A model generated the notes under the pieces. It saw only the letters and a program-made list of their open reading frames with translations, searched no databases and was not told the origin of the DNA. A stretch of DNA of 64,000 nucleotides from Planctomycetaceae bacterium (GTDB lineage: Bacteria > Planctomycetota > Planctomycetia > Planctomycetales > Planctomycetaceae), in the NCBI GenBank assembly GCA_002726205.1, contig PBSL01000049.1, positions 1 to 64,000 on the forward strand. Reading direction: 5' to 3'. Below, piece by piece: positions 1-8,647 of this stretch (the stretch's first letter is position 1; each line of letters opens with the position of its first letter). Position numbers and translations under genes: made by a program.

Positions 1-1281
1 CCTCGATCCAAACCGGCCGCCAAACCGGCCGCCAAACCGGCCGCCAAACCGGCCGCCAAACCGGCCGCCAAACCGGCCGCCAAACCGGCCGCCGACAGCG
101 ATCTGCCGGAGATCGTGATCGAGGTTCGCGACGGCAACCTGGTGCTGATGTCCAAGGACGAGGTGGCCCTGGATCAACTTGAAGAACGTTTGCAGTCGTT
201 GCTGGCCCACATGCCGGCCAAGACCAGTTGGACGGTCTTCTACCTGCGATCGGCTGATGCCACCGAGGCGGCGACGATGCTGGAACGGATCTTCCCTTCG
301 AGTTCGGTCAGTGCGATGCCGGCCGACTCGGGTGGTCTTTTCGGCAGTCTCTCCGGCGGGCTTTCCTCGCTGGGTAGCAGCCTGATGGACATGACCGGAG
401 TCAACGCGCTGGGCAACGGGCCGATGACGCTGCGAATCATCCCCGAAGTGCGTTCCAATGCGTTGTTTGTCTCGGGACCGGCCGACCAGGTCTCGGATGT
501 CGAGAATGTCCTGAAGATCCTGGATTCCTCGGAACTTCCCGAGCAACTTCGGGCCCGGGCCCCGCGTTATATCGTGGTTGAGCACAGTGATGTCAACGAA
601 GTGGCTCAGATCGTACGAGATGTCTACAAGCAGGAAATGACTCCCACGCGGTCTTCCGGTGGTTCTTCCTCCGGTGGTGGTGGGTTCAACCCGTTCGCGG
701 CGATGATGGGCGGTGGCGGCAGCAGTCGCAGCCGTGGCGGCAGTTCCTCGCGGGGCGGATCCTCGCGTGGCGGATCCTCGCGGGGTGGCCCGCAGAAGGT
801 CGCATTGACACTGGGCGTCGATACGCGAACCAATGCCCTGATCGTCTCGGCCAGTGACGCGTTGTTCAAGCAGGTCGAGGCACTGGTCCAGACGCTCGAC
901 GGTGCCGCCCTGGACGCCAAGCGGACCGTGCGGGTCGTGACGCTGGAGAACACCAATTCCAACGCGATCCAACAGGCCGTTTCGGCCCTGTTGCCCAAGG
1001 CAACAGTCACTGCCGGTGGTTCCTCTCGAGGAGGCTCGAGCGTTTTCGGGGGTCGTACCAGCAGCGGTTCCAATCCGTTTAGCCGTGGTGGAACGACCAG
1101 CCGTGGTGGTTCCAATCCGTTCAGTCGTGGCGGAACAACCAGCCGTGGCAGCAGCAGCCGTGGCCGCAGCAGCCGTGGCAGCAGCAGTCGTGGCGGCAGC
1201 AGTCGTGGCGGAACAACCAGCCGTGGCGGAAGCAGTCGTGGCGGAAGCAGTCGTGGCGGCAGCAGTCGTGGGGGCAGGTAA
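1..1281 (+). CDS. Secretin N-domain (N1-like) protein with SRGG-rich tail, 5' partial
   Basis: The reading frame is open from base 1, so the start lies upstream of the window; 426 residues are visible. The fragment opens with seven KPAA repeats, then shows several beta-alpha modules of the secretin N1 type (roughly aa 35-100, 144-210 and 270-332). Typical phrases are RTNALIVSAS and RSNALFVSGP, each followed by an amphipathic helix. Ser/Arg/Gly-rich linkers lie near aa 215-265 and the last 90 residues are almost pure SRGGS/SSRGG. No secretin beta-barrel domain follows, so this is not a pore-forming secretin. It precedes gspE by about 95 bases on the same strand, which suggests a periplasmic partner of the T2SS, perhaps stacking on the N-domain rings of the GspD encoded downstream. 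That role is inference; the domain assignment is firm. Confidence 0.8.
   Translation, partial: PRSKPAAKPAAKPAAKPAAKPAAKPAAKPAADSDLPEIVIEVRDGNLVLMSKDEVALDQLEERLQSLLAHMPAKTSWTVFYLRSADATEAATMLERIFPSSSVSAMPADSGGLFGSLSGGLSSLGSSLMDMTGVNALGNGPMTLRIIPEVRSNALFVSGPADQVSDVENVLKILDSSELPEQLRARAPRYIVVEHSDVNEVAQIVRDVYKQEMTPTRSSGGSSSGGGGFNPFAAMMGGGGSSRSRGGSSSRGGSSRGGSSRGGPQKVALTLGVDTRTNALIVSASDALFKQVEALVQTLDGAALDAKRTVRVVTLENTNSNAIQQAVSALLPKATVTAGGSSRGGSSVFGGRTSSGSNPFSRGGTTSRGGSNPFSRGGTTSRGSSSRGRSSRGSSSRGGSSRGGTTSRGGSSRGGSSRGGSSRGGR
10..93 (+). repeat. 12-bp perfect tandem repeat x7 encoding KPAA
   Basis: The unit AAACCGGCCGCC is repeated seven times without interruption and encodes Lys-Pro-Ala-Ala. It lies within the truncated first gene and may extend further upstream than the few bases visible. 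It has no spacers, so it is not a CRISPR array. Such Lys/Pro/Ala tracts usually act as flexible periplasmic linkers. Confidence 0.95.
1141..1278 (+). repeat. Imperfect 15-bp repeats encoding SSRGG/SRGGS
   Basis: Degenerate copies of a unit near AGCAGTCGTGGCGGC encode the Ser-Arg-Gly tail of the first gene. A shorter related tract lies at about 725-790 and another at 1015-1140. The Arg/Gly richness superficially resembles eukaryotic RGG motifs, but nothing else supports a nucleic-acid role. Confidence 0.85.
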
Positions 1282-1377
1282 CCGCGAACGCCGGTTGACG
1301 GGCTGACTGGAGGGCGGGTTTCATCGATCCTCGCAAGAGGAGGGCGCCCGGGGTGTTTGCTCGGAACGAGAACCAAA

Positions 1378-3060
1378 ATGGAAATCGAACAGGTTTTATT
1401 GCAGAGCGGGCTGATCGATGACGATCAGCGGCGATTGGCTGCCGAGCAGGCCAATGGTCGCCGGATCGATCATGTGCTGGTCGAGATGGGGGTGTTGACC
1501 GAGGAACAGGCCCTGCAGGCATTCGCCAACGAACTGGGGATGGAGTACCTGGAACTTGGCGATTTCACTGTTGACGGCGACCTGATCGCCCAGTTTCCCA
1601 CCGGGCCGATTTTTCGTCACGAGTTGCTGCCCCTGGATCGTCACAACGGCAGTGTCCGCGTGGCCACCAGCGACCCGTTCGACCTCGAAGCGCTCAACGA
1701 ACTCGAGGCACTTTCGGGAATGCAACTCGAGCCGGTGCTGGCGCGCCGGAGCGACGTCGTCGACCTGATCAAGGCGAACCTGGGTGTCGGCGGTGACACC
1801 GTCAACCAGCTGGTCGCCCAGCGATCCGACGATGGAGTCGAACTTCTCGATGAAATCGACGACGTCGACGGCGAATTGATCGGCGAGGCCCAGGCGGCCT
1901 CGGTGATCAGGCTCGTCAACGAACTGCTCGTCGAGGCGTTGGCATTGAACGCGACCGATGTGCACGTCGAACCCCAGGACCAGGGGTTGCGGGTCCGTTA
2001 CCGTATCGACGGCCTGTTGCAGATCCAGCCGGTGCCGCCGGAAATCAACCACTTCTACACGTCGATCGTTACGCGACTGAAGATCATGTCGCGGCTGAAC
2101 ATCGCCGAGAAGCGACTGCCCCAGGATGGGCGGATCAAGCTGAGAATCCACGGTCGCGATATCGACGTGCGGGTCTCGATCATTCCCATGATCCACGGCG
2201 AAGGAATTGTGCTGCGACTGCTCGACAAGGGACGAATGGTCTTTGAACTGGCCAACGTCGGGTTGCCCGACGACATGGTGACCGCGTTTCACGAGCTGAT
2301 CGAGTTGCCGCACGGCATCCTGCTGGTGACCGGCCCGACCGGTTGTGGCAAGACCACGACACTTTATTGCTGCCTGAACGAGATCAAGTCCCCGAAGACG
2401 AAGATCGTCACCGTCGAGGATCCCGTCGAGTACCAGACCGAGGGAATCAACCAGATCCAGGTCCACACCAAGATCGGCCTGACCTTTGCCCACGGCTTGC
2501 GGAGCATCCTGCGGCACGATCCCGACGTGATCCTGCTGGGTGAAATTCGCGACGGCGAAACGGCCAACGCGGCGATCCAGGCCGCGTTGACCGGTCACTT
2601 CGTCTTCAGCACCCTGCACACCAACGACGCTCCCAGTGCGTTTACCCGGTTGACCGACATGGGGGTCGAACCGTTCCTGGCGGCCAGTACGATCGAGGGC
2701 GTGATGGCCCAGCGGCTCGTACGGAGACTGTGCGAGAACTGTCGGAAACCCTTCAAGCCCGGCGATGGCGATGTGCCCGTCGACTTCCCACGGCCGTTAC
2801 CCGACGAGTTGTTCCGGCCGGGTGGCTGTCGGCAATGTCGCAACACCGGCTATGCCGGACGGGTCGGCATCTTTGAACTGCTGATCACCGACGAGGGTGT
2901 CCGCGAGTTGAGCGTCAATCGGTCAAGTTCCACCGAAATTCGTCGGCACGGACTCGAGAATGGCATGATCACCCTGCGCCAGTCCGGATGGAAGAAGGTG
3001 CAAGAGGGAGTCACCGACGCCGAGGAAATCGCCCGGGTCACCAAGGGGGACCTGGTCTAG
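1378..3060 (+). CDS. gspE: Type II secretion ATPase GspE
   Basis: Cytoplasmic hexameric ATPase that powers pseudopilus assembly. The N-terminal ~150 residues match the GspE/PilB N domain that contacts GspL. The C-terminal motor has Walker [10 protein letters not shown] (aa 319-327), an aspartate box and Walker B around [15 protein letters not shown] (near aa 381), and a zinc-type tetracysteine (C452, C455, C484, C487). The open frame begins at a TTG at 1357, but the ATG at 1378 gives the family-typical MEIEQVLL start and is preferred. Its 560 residues are normal for the family. It heads the E-F-G-H-I-J-K-L-M-D run, 18 bases before gspF. Confidence 0.95.
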   Translation: MEIEQVLLQSGLIDDDQRRLAAEQANGRRIDHVLVEMGVLTEEQALQAFANELGMEYLELGDFTVDGDLIAQFPTGPIFRHELLPLDRHNGSVRVATSDPFDLEALNELEALSGMQLEPVLARRSDVVDLIKANLGVGGDTVNQLVAQRSDDGVELLDEIDDVDGELIGEAQAASVIRLVNELLVEALALNATDVHVEPQDQGLRVRYRIDGLLQIQPVPPEINHFYTSIVTRLKIMSRLNIAEKRLPQDGRIKLRIHGRDIDVRVSIIPMIHGEGIVLRLLDKGRMVFELANVGLPDDMVTAFHELIELPHGILLVTGPTGCGKTTTLYCCLNEIKSPKTKIVTVEDPVEYQTEGINQIQVHTKIGLTFAHGLRSILRHDPDVILLGEIRDGETANAAIQAALTGHFVFSTLHTNDAPSAFTRLTDMGVEPFLAASTIEGVMAQRLVRRLCENCRKPFKPGDGDVPVDFPRPLPDELFRPGGCRQCRNTGYAGRVGIFELLITDEGVRELSVNRSSSTEIRRHGLENGMITLRQSGWKKVQEGVTDAEEIARVTKGDLV

Positions 3061-3078
3061 TCGCCGGTTTTTGATGCC

Positions 3079-4302
3079 ATGCCCGATTTTCAATACATAG
3101 CCCGTGAACTTTCCGGTCGCGAAGTGACCGGCGTGCTGACGGCCGTCAACGAGGCCGAGGTGGCCGGTTCGCTGACGACGCAGCGATTGTTCCCGTTGAA
3201 AATCGAGTTGGCCGAGGAAGAAAAGAAACAAAGGAAATATGCCGGCCGGCGAGTCGGGGCCCGGCACCTGGCGACTTTCTACAGCCAACTCTCCGACCTG
3301 CTCACCTCGGGTGTCCCGCTGCTGCGATCCCTTGATCTGCTCGAGCGGCAGACAACCCGCGGGGCCATGAAACTGGTACTCAACGACGTCCGCGACCAGG
3401 TCGCCGACGGAACCCCGCTGGCGACGGCCATGGGCCAACATCCGAAGATCTTCGGTGAGCTCGCCATCAGCATGGTTCGGGCCGGCGAGGAAGGCGGATT
3501 TCTCGAAGAGGTGCTCAAGCGGGTGTCGATGTTCACCGAGCACCAGGAGGATCTCAAGGGCCGTGTCGTGGGCGCCGTCGCCTACCCGGCATTCCTGGTC
3601 ACGGTTGGCCTGGCAGTCGTCATCGTGATGATCGTCTGGTTCGTCCCCAAGTTCGAACCGATCTTCGTTCGACTTGCCAAGACCGGTGACCTGCCCTGGG
3701 CCACGACGACACTGCTGGGAATCAGCGGGTTCTTGCAGGCCACCGCGATCGAATCACTGGGGATTCCCGTCTGGGCCCTGGGACTGCTGGTAATGGCCGC
3801 CGCCGTCTTTGCGGTGAATAACTGGGTCAAGACCGAGACCGGGCGCGTTTTTTATCACGGGCTGCGGTTACGGCTGGGGGTTATCCGCAGCCTGGCGACC
3901 GCCAGGTTCTGCAGGATCTTCGGCACGTTGCTGGCCAACGGGGTCCCGATCCTGCTGTCGCTGCGGATTGCCAAGGATGCCACCGGCAACGTGATCCTTG
4001 CCGAGGCGATCGACACGGCCGCCGACAGCGTCCAGTCGGGAAAGACACTGTCGGGACCACTCGCCGCCAGTGGCCAGTTTTCCAACGAGATCGTGGAGAT
4101 GATCTCCGTCGGCGAGGAGGCCAACAACCTCGAACAGGTCCTGGTCAACATCTCCGACAACCTCGAACGCCGCACCTACCGTCAACTGGAACTGGGAGTT
4201 CGTTTTCTCGAACCGGTGATGCTGATGATGATCGCCGGAATCGTGCTGTTTGTCGTGGCGGCCCTGCTGCTGCCGATCTTCCAGAGCTCCGGAACACTGT
4301 AA
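3079..4302 (+). CDS. gspF: Type II secretion inner-membrane platform protein GspF
   Basis: Polytopic platform protein that couples the GspE ATPase to pseudopilin assembly. The 407 residues have the expected duplicated T2SSF domain, each copy beginning with a phrase like FYSQLSDLLTSGVPLLRSL (aa ~73) or CRIFGTLLANGVPILLSL (aa ~278). Hydrophobic segments lie at about aa 165-190, 229-248 and 378-400. It sits between gspE and gspG in the classical order. Identification is secure from architecture and context. Confidence 0.95.
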   Translation: MPDFQYIARELSGREVTGVLTAVNEAEVAGSLTTQRLFPLKIELAEEEKKQRKYAGRRVGARHLATFYSQLSDLLTSGVPLLRSLDLLERQTTRGAMKLVLNDVRDQVADGTPLATAMGQHPKIFGELAISMVRAGEEGGFLEEVLKRVSMFTEHQEDLKGRVVGAVAYPAFLVTVGLAVVIVMIVWFVPKFEPIFVRLAKTGDLPWATTTLLGISGFLQATAIESLGIPVWALGLLVMAAAVFAVNNWVKTETGRVFYHGLRLRLGVIRSLATARFCRIFGTLLANGVPILLSLRIAKDATGNVILAEAIDTAADSVQSGKTLSGPLAASGQFSNEIVEMISVGEEANNLEQVLVNISDNLERRTYRQLELGVRFLEPVMLMMIAGIVLFVVAALLLPIFQSSGTL

Positions 4303-4362
4303 TCCCAACCAACCACCGGGCCGGGACCCGGGCAACGAGCTGAACCTGGGGAGAACAAGTCC

Positions 4363-4824
4363 ATGAAGAATTACACGCACAAGACCAAACGACGTCACGG
4401 CTTCACCCTGCTGGAAGTCCTGCTGGTGCTGGCGATCCTGATCGCCATCGCCGCGATGGTTGTTCCCAACCTGATCGGCCGGGGTGACGAGGCCAACAAG
4501 GACATCACGCGAATCAACATCGCCAACTTCGAGAAGGCGGCACAGATGTACCGGATCGACAACAAGCGATGGCCGGAAGGGGGCGCCCAGGAGGTGTTGG
4601 AGCTGCTGATGGAGGGCGTCGATGACCAGGGAAGGCAGCGGGCGCCCTATCTCGACAAGATTCCCATGGATGCCTGGGACCAGCCGCTGTTGTACGAGTA
4701 TCCCACGCAACAGGTCGGCAACACCGACAGGCCGCTGATCTACTCGCTGGGACCCAACGGGATCGAGGGTGGCGATGACGACATCACCAACCTCGACGAG
4801 ATCATCGAGCAGCAGAACCTGTAA
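4363..4824 (+). CDS. gspG: Major pseudopilin GspG
   Basis: Major subunit of the periplasmic pseudopilus. It has a short basic leader ending RRHG, then FTLLEVLLVLAIL, so prepilin peptidase should cut between Gly13 and Phe14, leaving Glu5 of the mature chain. The C-terminal region has a GspG-like layout, with WPEGG, PYLDKIPMDAWDQPLLYEYP, a SLGPNG turn and an acidic GGDDD segment where GspG proteins bind calcium. A GGGGAG ribosome-binding site lies 8 bases before the ATG. Its length of 153 residues is typical. The prepilin peptidase it needs is not in the window. Confidence 0.96.
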   Translation: MKNYTHKTKRRHGFTLLEVLLVLAILIAIAAMVVPNLIGRGDEANKDITRINIANFEKAAQMYRIDNKRWPEGGAQEVLELLMEGVDDQGRQRAPYLDKIPMDAWDQPLLYEYPTQQVGNTDRPLIYSLGPNGIEGGDDDITNLDEIIEQQNL

Positions 4825-4891
4825 CGGGCGTCATCGATTTCGTGAAGCCGTCGTGGGGGGAATGCGGCCCGGAACGCGCTGGAATCATCCG

Positions 4892-5497
4892 ATGAAAACC
4901 AATGCCGCTATCCTGCGCAGCCGCAACGGTTTCACGCTGTTGGAACTGTTGTTGGTGTTGGGGATCCTGGTGGCCCTGGCCGGTCTCTCCTGGCCGTCGG
5001 TGACCGGGATGCTCGAGCGGATCGAGCTGCAGGAGGCCGTCGAACCGGTGCGAGCCAACCTGGCCGGGACTCGAATCCGCGCGCTCGACGCGGGAGTCAG
5101 TTGGCAGTTTCGCTTCGAACCCAAGGGGCGGAACTTCCTGGTGGTGCCCTACGAGTTCGACCAACTTGAGCAGGACCAGCAGCAGCAGGAACAACTGGCG
5201 GTTCTGCCGCGGGTTGCCGGATCACTGCCCGAGGGATACGAGTTTGCCGCCGCAAGCGAATCGGTCAACGGGACCGAACGGGTGACCGAGGAATCGCTGG
5301 AGGGCCTGTCGAGCCAGAAGGACCTCTCGGGGGTCAACTGGTCACCTCCCCTGTTGTTCTACAGCGACGGATCAGCCACCGATGCCGCCTTTGACATCGT
5401 CTTGACCAAGACCAAGCGAGCCCGCCGACTGACACTGCGGGCGCTGACGGGGGCGGTCACCGTCTCGACTGACGATGAGCAGGTGAGGCCAAGATGA
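4892..5497 (+). CDS. gspH: Minor pseudopilin GspH/FimT-like
   Basis: Minor pseudopilin of the T2SS tip/initiation complex. The ATG at 4892 starts a leader ending RNG followed by FTLLELLLVLGIL, with Glu5 present; the frame is open further upstream but that part overlaps gspG and is not leader-like. The 201-residue product continues with a GspH-type segment (RIRALDAGVSWQFRFEPKG). The stop shares ATGA with the next start, implying translational coupling to the gspI-like gene. The H assignment rests on position and the GspH/FimT-like soluble domain. Confidence 0.85.
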   Translation: MKTNAAILRSRNGFTLLELLLVLGILVALAGLSWPSVTGMLERIELQEAVEPVRANLAGTRIRALDAGVSWQFRFEPKGRNFLVVPYEFDQLEQDQQQQEQLAVLPRVAGSLPEGYEFAAASESVNGTERVTEESLEGLSSQKDLSGVNWSPPLLFYSDGSATDAAFDIVLTKTKRARRLTLRALTGAVTVSTDDEQVRPR

Positions 5498-5964
5498 AAC
5501 GCCGTAAGAATTCAGCGTCGACGTCTCGATCCGGTCTTCCCTCCGGCATGACATTGCTGGAGGTGCTGGTGTCGCTGTCAATTTTCCTGGGTTCGTTTGC
5601 CGCGGTAAGCCAATTGTTCAACCTCGGCAGCCGGGCCGCGATCCGCGCGGCGCTGGAAACCCAGGCCGTGCTCCGTTGCGAATCAAAACTCGCCGAGCTT
5701 GTCGCGGGAGTCGAGTCGCTGGAGGCGGGCGAGGCAACGCCGTACGAGGATGATCCCCGCTGGAACTGGTCACTGGTCGTCAACGCCGCCGAACAAAACC
5801 CCAGCCTGATGGAGGTGGTGGTGACGGTGGCCTTTCAGCCCGAGGCCGCGCCGGAGGGCCACCGCTTCTCGCTGACACGATTGCTCCTGGATCCCCAGGT
5901 GGTCTTAGACGCCGAGGAAGAAGCCGCGGCGGCGGCCGAGGCCGAGGAGGCGGAAGCCCCGTGA
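5494..5964 (+). CDS. gspI: Minor pseudopilin GspI-like
   Basis: Small (156 aa) pseudopilin. The leader ends LPSG and the mature N-terminus reads MTLLEVLVSLSIFLG, which keeps Glu5 but has Met instead of Phe at position 1. The following phrase, with AVLRCESKLAELVAG, is in keeping with the GspI/PilV group. The C-terminus is an unusual Ala/Glu tail (about 20 residues, nearly all A and E). It overlaps its upstream neighbour by ATGA and its downstream neighbour by GTGA. The assignment as I is from order and sequence style and is probable rather than certain. Confidence 0.82.
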   Translation: MKRRKNSASTSRSGLPSGMTLLEVLVSLSIFLGSFAAVSQLFNLGSRAAIRAALETQAVLRCESKLAELVAGVESLEAGEATPYEDDPRWNWSLVVNAAEQNPSLMEVVVTVAFQPEAAPEGHRFSLTRLLLDPQVVLDAEEEAAAAAEAEEAEAP

Positions 5965-6845
5965 AACGCAGAGGATTTACACTCCTGGAAGTCCTGGTGG
6001 CACTTGGTGTGAGCCTGATGCTGATGACGGCGGTCTATTCGTCGATCGACCTGCACTGGAAATACCAGTCGGCCGGGCGGTTGGAAATGGAGCGAGGCCA
6101 GGTCGCCCGCGCCGTGTTGCAACGCCTGGCACTGGATATCCGCTCGGTCCAGTTCGTCAAGCCGAGAGCCTCGGAAGAGGAATCCGACGCGGAGACCGAG
6201 TTGGGTGCGGAAACCACCGAATTCGTTGATCCCGATGAGGCGGTTCTGATGCAAAGCGTCGGGGTCGTCGGCACCGCGAACCGGTTGATGTTGCACGTCA
6301 GCAAGCCGTTACCGGCACGGGCATTGCGGAGCACGTTCGATGACGAGGTGGATGAAACCATGCTGTTCCACAGCGACCAGATGTCGGTGGTCTGGTTCCT
6401 GGCCGATTCCAACGGGGGAGAACTCGAGGCGATGGTCGCCGCTCGGGTCGAAACCGATCCACCCGTCGGCGTGATTTCAATGCTGCTGGAACGGATCGAC
6501 GACGGCGGACCGCTGGGGTTGGCACGCAGCGAGGCCGATCGGTTCCAGTCGACGCAGGCCGAGGCCGACGGGGACCTCTCGGTCATGGCCGACAGGGCCG
6601 AGTTTCTTGCCCCGGAAATCGACCTGTTGCTCTTCCGTTACTTCGACGGGATCGAGTGGATGGAGGAGTGGGACAGCGAGGCGCTGGGAGCGCTGCCGCT
6701 GGCGATCGAGATCACGATCGGTTTCGTTCCACCACCCGAGGATGACGTGTTGCGGGCCGCGGCGGCCGGCAGTATTCCCGATTCGTACCGGTTCGTCGTG
6801 GCCTTGCCGCTGGCCGAATCGGTGGATCTAGAAAGTGGCCTGTAA
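5961..6845 (+). CDS. gspJ: Minor pseudopilin GspJ-like
   Basis: Starts at GTG within the GTGA overlap with gspI. The very short leader MKRRG is followed by FTLLEVLVALGVSLML, a classical type IV pilin-like N-terminus with Glu5. At 294 residues it is larger than most GspJ proteins (about 200), with an acidic insertion near aa 75-90. The phrase RGQVARAVLQRLALDIRSVQ matches the GspJ helix-to-sheet transition. The predicted role is in the tip complex with GspI and GspK. Confidence 0.84.
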   Translation: MKRRGFTLLEVLVALGVSLMLMTAVYSSIDLHWKYQSAGRLEMERGQVARAVLQRLALDIRSVQFVKPRASEEESDAETELGAETTEFVDPDEAVLMQSVGVVGTANRLMLHVSKPLPARALRSTFDDEVDETMLFHSDQMSVVWFLADSNGGELEAMVAARVETDPPVGVISMLLERIDDGGPLGLARSEADRFQSTQAEADGDLSVMADRAEFLAPEIDLLLFRYFDGIEWMEEWDSEALGALPLAIEITIGFVPPPEDDVLRAAAAGSIPDSYRFVVALPLAESVDLESGL

Positions 6846-6859
6846 GAGGCAGCAGCGAC

Positions 6860-8527
6860 GTGTTTGACGTGCGACACCATGACCGAACGACCGGTGACCA
6901 GCGGAGAGGATCCGTGCTGGTGATCGTGCTCGTCGTCGTGGCAATGCTGGCACTGGGCGCCTACACGTTCTCCGAGACGATGATGAGCGAGGCCGCGGCG
7001 ACGAACATGTACGGTCGCCGGGCCCAGACCCGGGCACTGGCCGATTCGGGCCTGGAGCTGGTCTCGGCGCTGTTGAGCGAAGAGATCGATCCGCTCGAGG
7101 TCAGCCTCTATCACGACCCGATACAGTTTCATGCCGTCACGGTACTCGAATCCGACAACCCGTTACTGAGGGGGCGGTTTACGGTCGTTGCGCCGGTCGA
7201 GTCCGACCTGGATGCGCGACAGATTCGCTTCGGCCTGATGGACGAATCGGCGCGACTGAATCTCAACACGATTCTTCAACTGCAACTGCCGGCGCCGGCA
7301 GCACCCGAGGGGTCGGAATCGAGCGACGGTGACTCGGAGTCGTCATCGGCATTCGATCCGGTCCACGCCGTGCAGCGCAGCTTGTTGATGGGGCTGCCCG
7401 AGATGACCGAGGAGGTCGCCGACGCCATCCTGGACTGGCTCGATGAGGATGACGACCCTCGCGAGTTCGGGGTCGAGAGCGACTACTACGAATCGCTCTC
7501 GCCACCCTATTCGGCACGCAACGGCCCGATCGAAAGTCTCGATGAACTCCTGAAGATAGCCGGAGTCGACTCGTTTCTGCTCTTCGGCGAGGACGCCAAT
7601 CGCAACGGGTTGCTGGATCCCAACGAGGATGATGAGGACGGGCGGCCTCCCTTTGACAATGGCGATGGCATTCTCGATCTGGGCTGGAGTGCCTACCTGA
7701 CGGCCAGGAGTCGCGAGGTCAACAAGCGGGCCGACGGTTCCGAACGGATCAACCTCAACGAGGGCCTGCTGACGGAACTCTACGACACGCTCGAGGAGGA
7801 ACTGGGCGAGGAAGTTGCCCAGTTTGTCGTCGGCTATCGCATGTACGGGTCGGTGGAAAATCCCGCCAGCGGGGACTTTCCCTCCGAACAGAACAAGTCG
7901 GTCACCCGGGGCGAAATGGACCTCAGTGGAGGCTCCCGTCGAGAAATCAAGTCGATCTACGACCTGGTAGGAATCGAGGTGGCTGCCATGGACTCCGACG
8001 ACGTGGCCCTGACGCTGGTCAGTCCCTGGGACGCGGATCCCTCGGCGATGATCGAGTACCTGCCGGACCTGATGGACGCGTTGACCACGAACGAGGATCC
8101 GTTCATCTCGGGACGGATCAACATCAACCAGGCTCGCGAGGAAGTTTTGCAGGGAGTCTTCGAGGTCCTGATCGAGGATCCCGAGCAGGCAACCGAAACG
8201 GCGGCGGCGATCATCGCGGCCCGGGCGGTTGATCCGGACACCGGTGAACCGACGATCGACGATGCCGGGGCCCGGGCCACCAATGGCTGGTTGGTGATCG
8301 AGGGAGTGGTCGACCTGGCGACGATGAGAAAACTCGATCCGTTTCTGACCACCCGCGGCAGCGTGTTCCGGATGCAGGTGGTCGGGTACTTCGACACCGG
8401 GGGCCCGTTCACACGGCTCGAGGCGGTGATCGATGCCAGCGAGGATACTCCGAAACTGGTGTTTGTTCGTGACCTGACCGAACTGGGCAAGGGGTTCTCT
8501 TACCAGGCCTTGGTGCCGGAGGAGTAG
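6860..8527 (+). CDS. gspK: Pseudopilus tip protein GspK-like
   Basis: Large minor pseudopilin (555 aa; proteobacterial GspK is about 320-340). The leader ends RRG and the mature segment SVLVIVLVVVAML lacks Glu5, the hallmark of GspK, the tip subunit. Downstream are the helical-domain phrases typical of GspK: LMDESARLNLNT, ADAILDWLDEDDDPREFG (near aa 190) and INLNEGLLTELYD. An EF-hand-like acidic loop, DANRNGLLDPNED, begins near aa 247 and may bind calcium. It follows gspJ after 14 bases and starts with GTG. The extra length includes acidic insertions and a C-terminal region of unclear fold. Confidence 0.88.
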   Translation: MFDVRHHDRTTGDQRRGSVLVIVLVVVAMLALGAYTFSETMMSEAAATNMYGRRAQTRALADSGLELVSALLSEEIDPLEVSLYHDPIQFHAVTVLESDNPLLRGRFTVVAPVESDLDARQIRFGLMDESARLNLNTILQLQLPAPAAPEGSESSDGDSESSSAFDPVHAVQRSLLMGLPEMTEEVADAILDWLDEDDDPREFGVESDYYESLSPPYSARNGPIESLDELLKIAGVDSFLLFGEDANRNGLLDPNEDDEDGRPPFDNGDGILDLGWSAYLTARSREVNKRADGSERINLNEGLLTELYDTLEEELGEEVAQFVVGYRMYGSVENPASGDFPSEQNKSVTRGEMDLSGGSRREIKSIYDLVGIEVAAMDSDDVALTLVSPWDADPSAMIEYLPDLMDALTTNEDPFISGRININQAREEVLQGVFEVLIEDPEQATETAAAIIAARAVDPDTGEPTIDDAGARATNGWLVIEGVVDLATMRKLDPFLTTRGSVFRMQVVGYFDTGGPFTRLEAVIDASEDTPKLVFVRDLTELGKGFSYQALVPEE

Positions 8528-8647
8528 GAGGATTGTGACGGTTGTAGGGGGGGAATCTTCGAGAGGTTGGCATAAGAGACTTGAGCGGCCCACAGGGGTG
8601 AGCGAGAGTTAAAACAGCAAAGCGACTCATGAAATAGCGAGACCACG

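Noticed and set aside
10-93. Possible CRISPR-like repeat array
   Set aside because: The repeats are contiguous with no spacers and encode KPAA in the reading frame of the first gene.
1396-2619. 407-aa minus-strand open frame opposite gspE
   Set aside because: GC-rich antisense shadow; the translation has no family features, while the plus strand encodes GspE.
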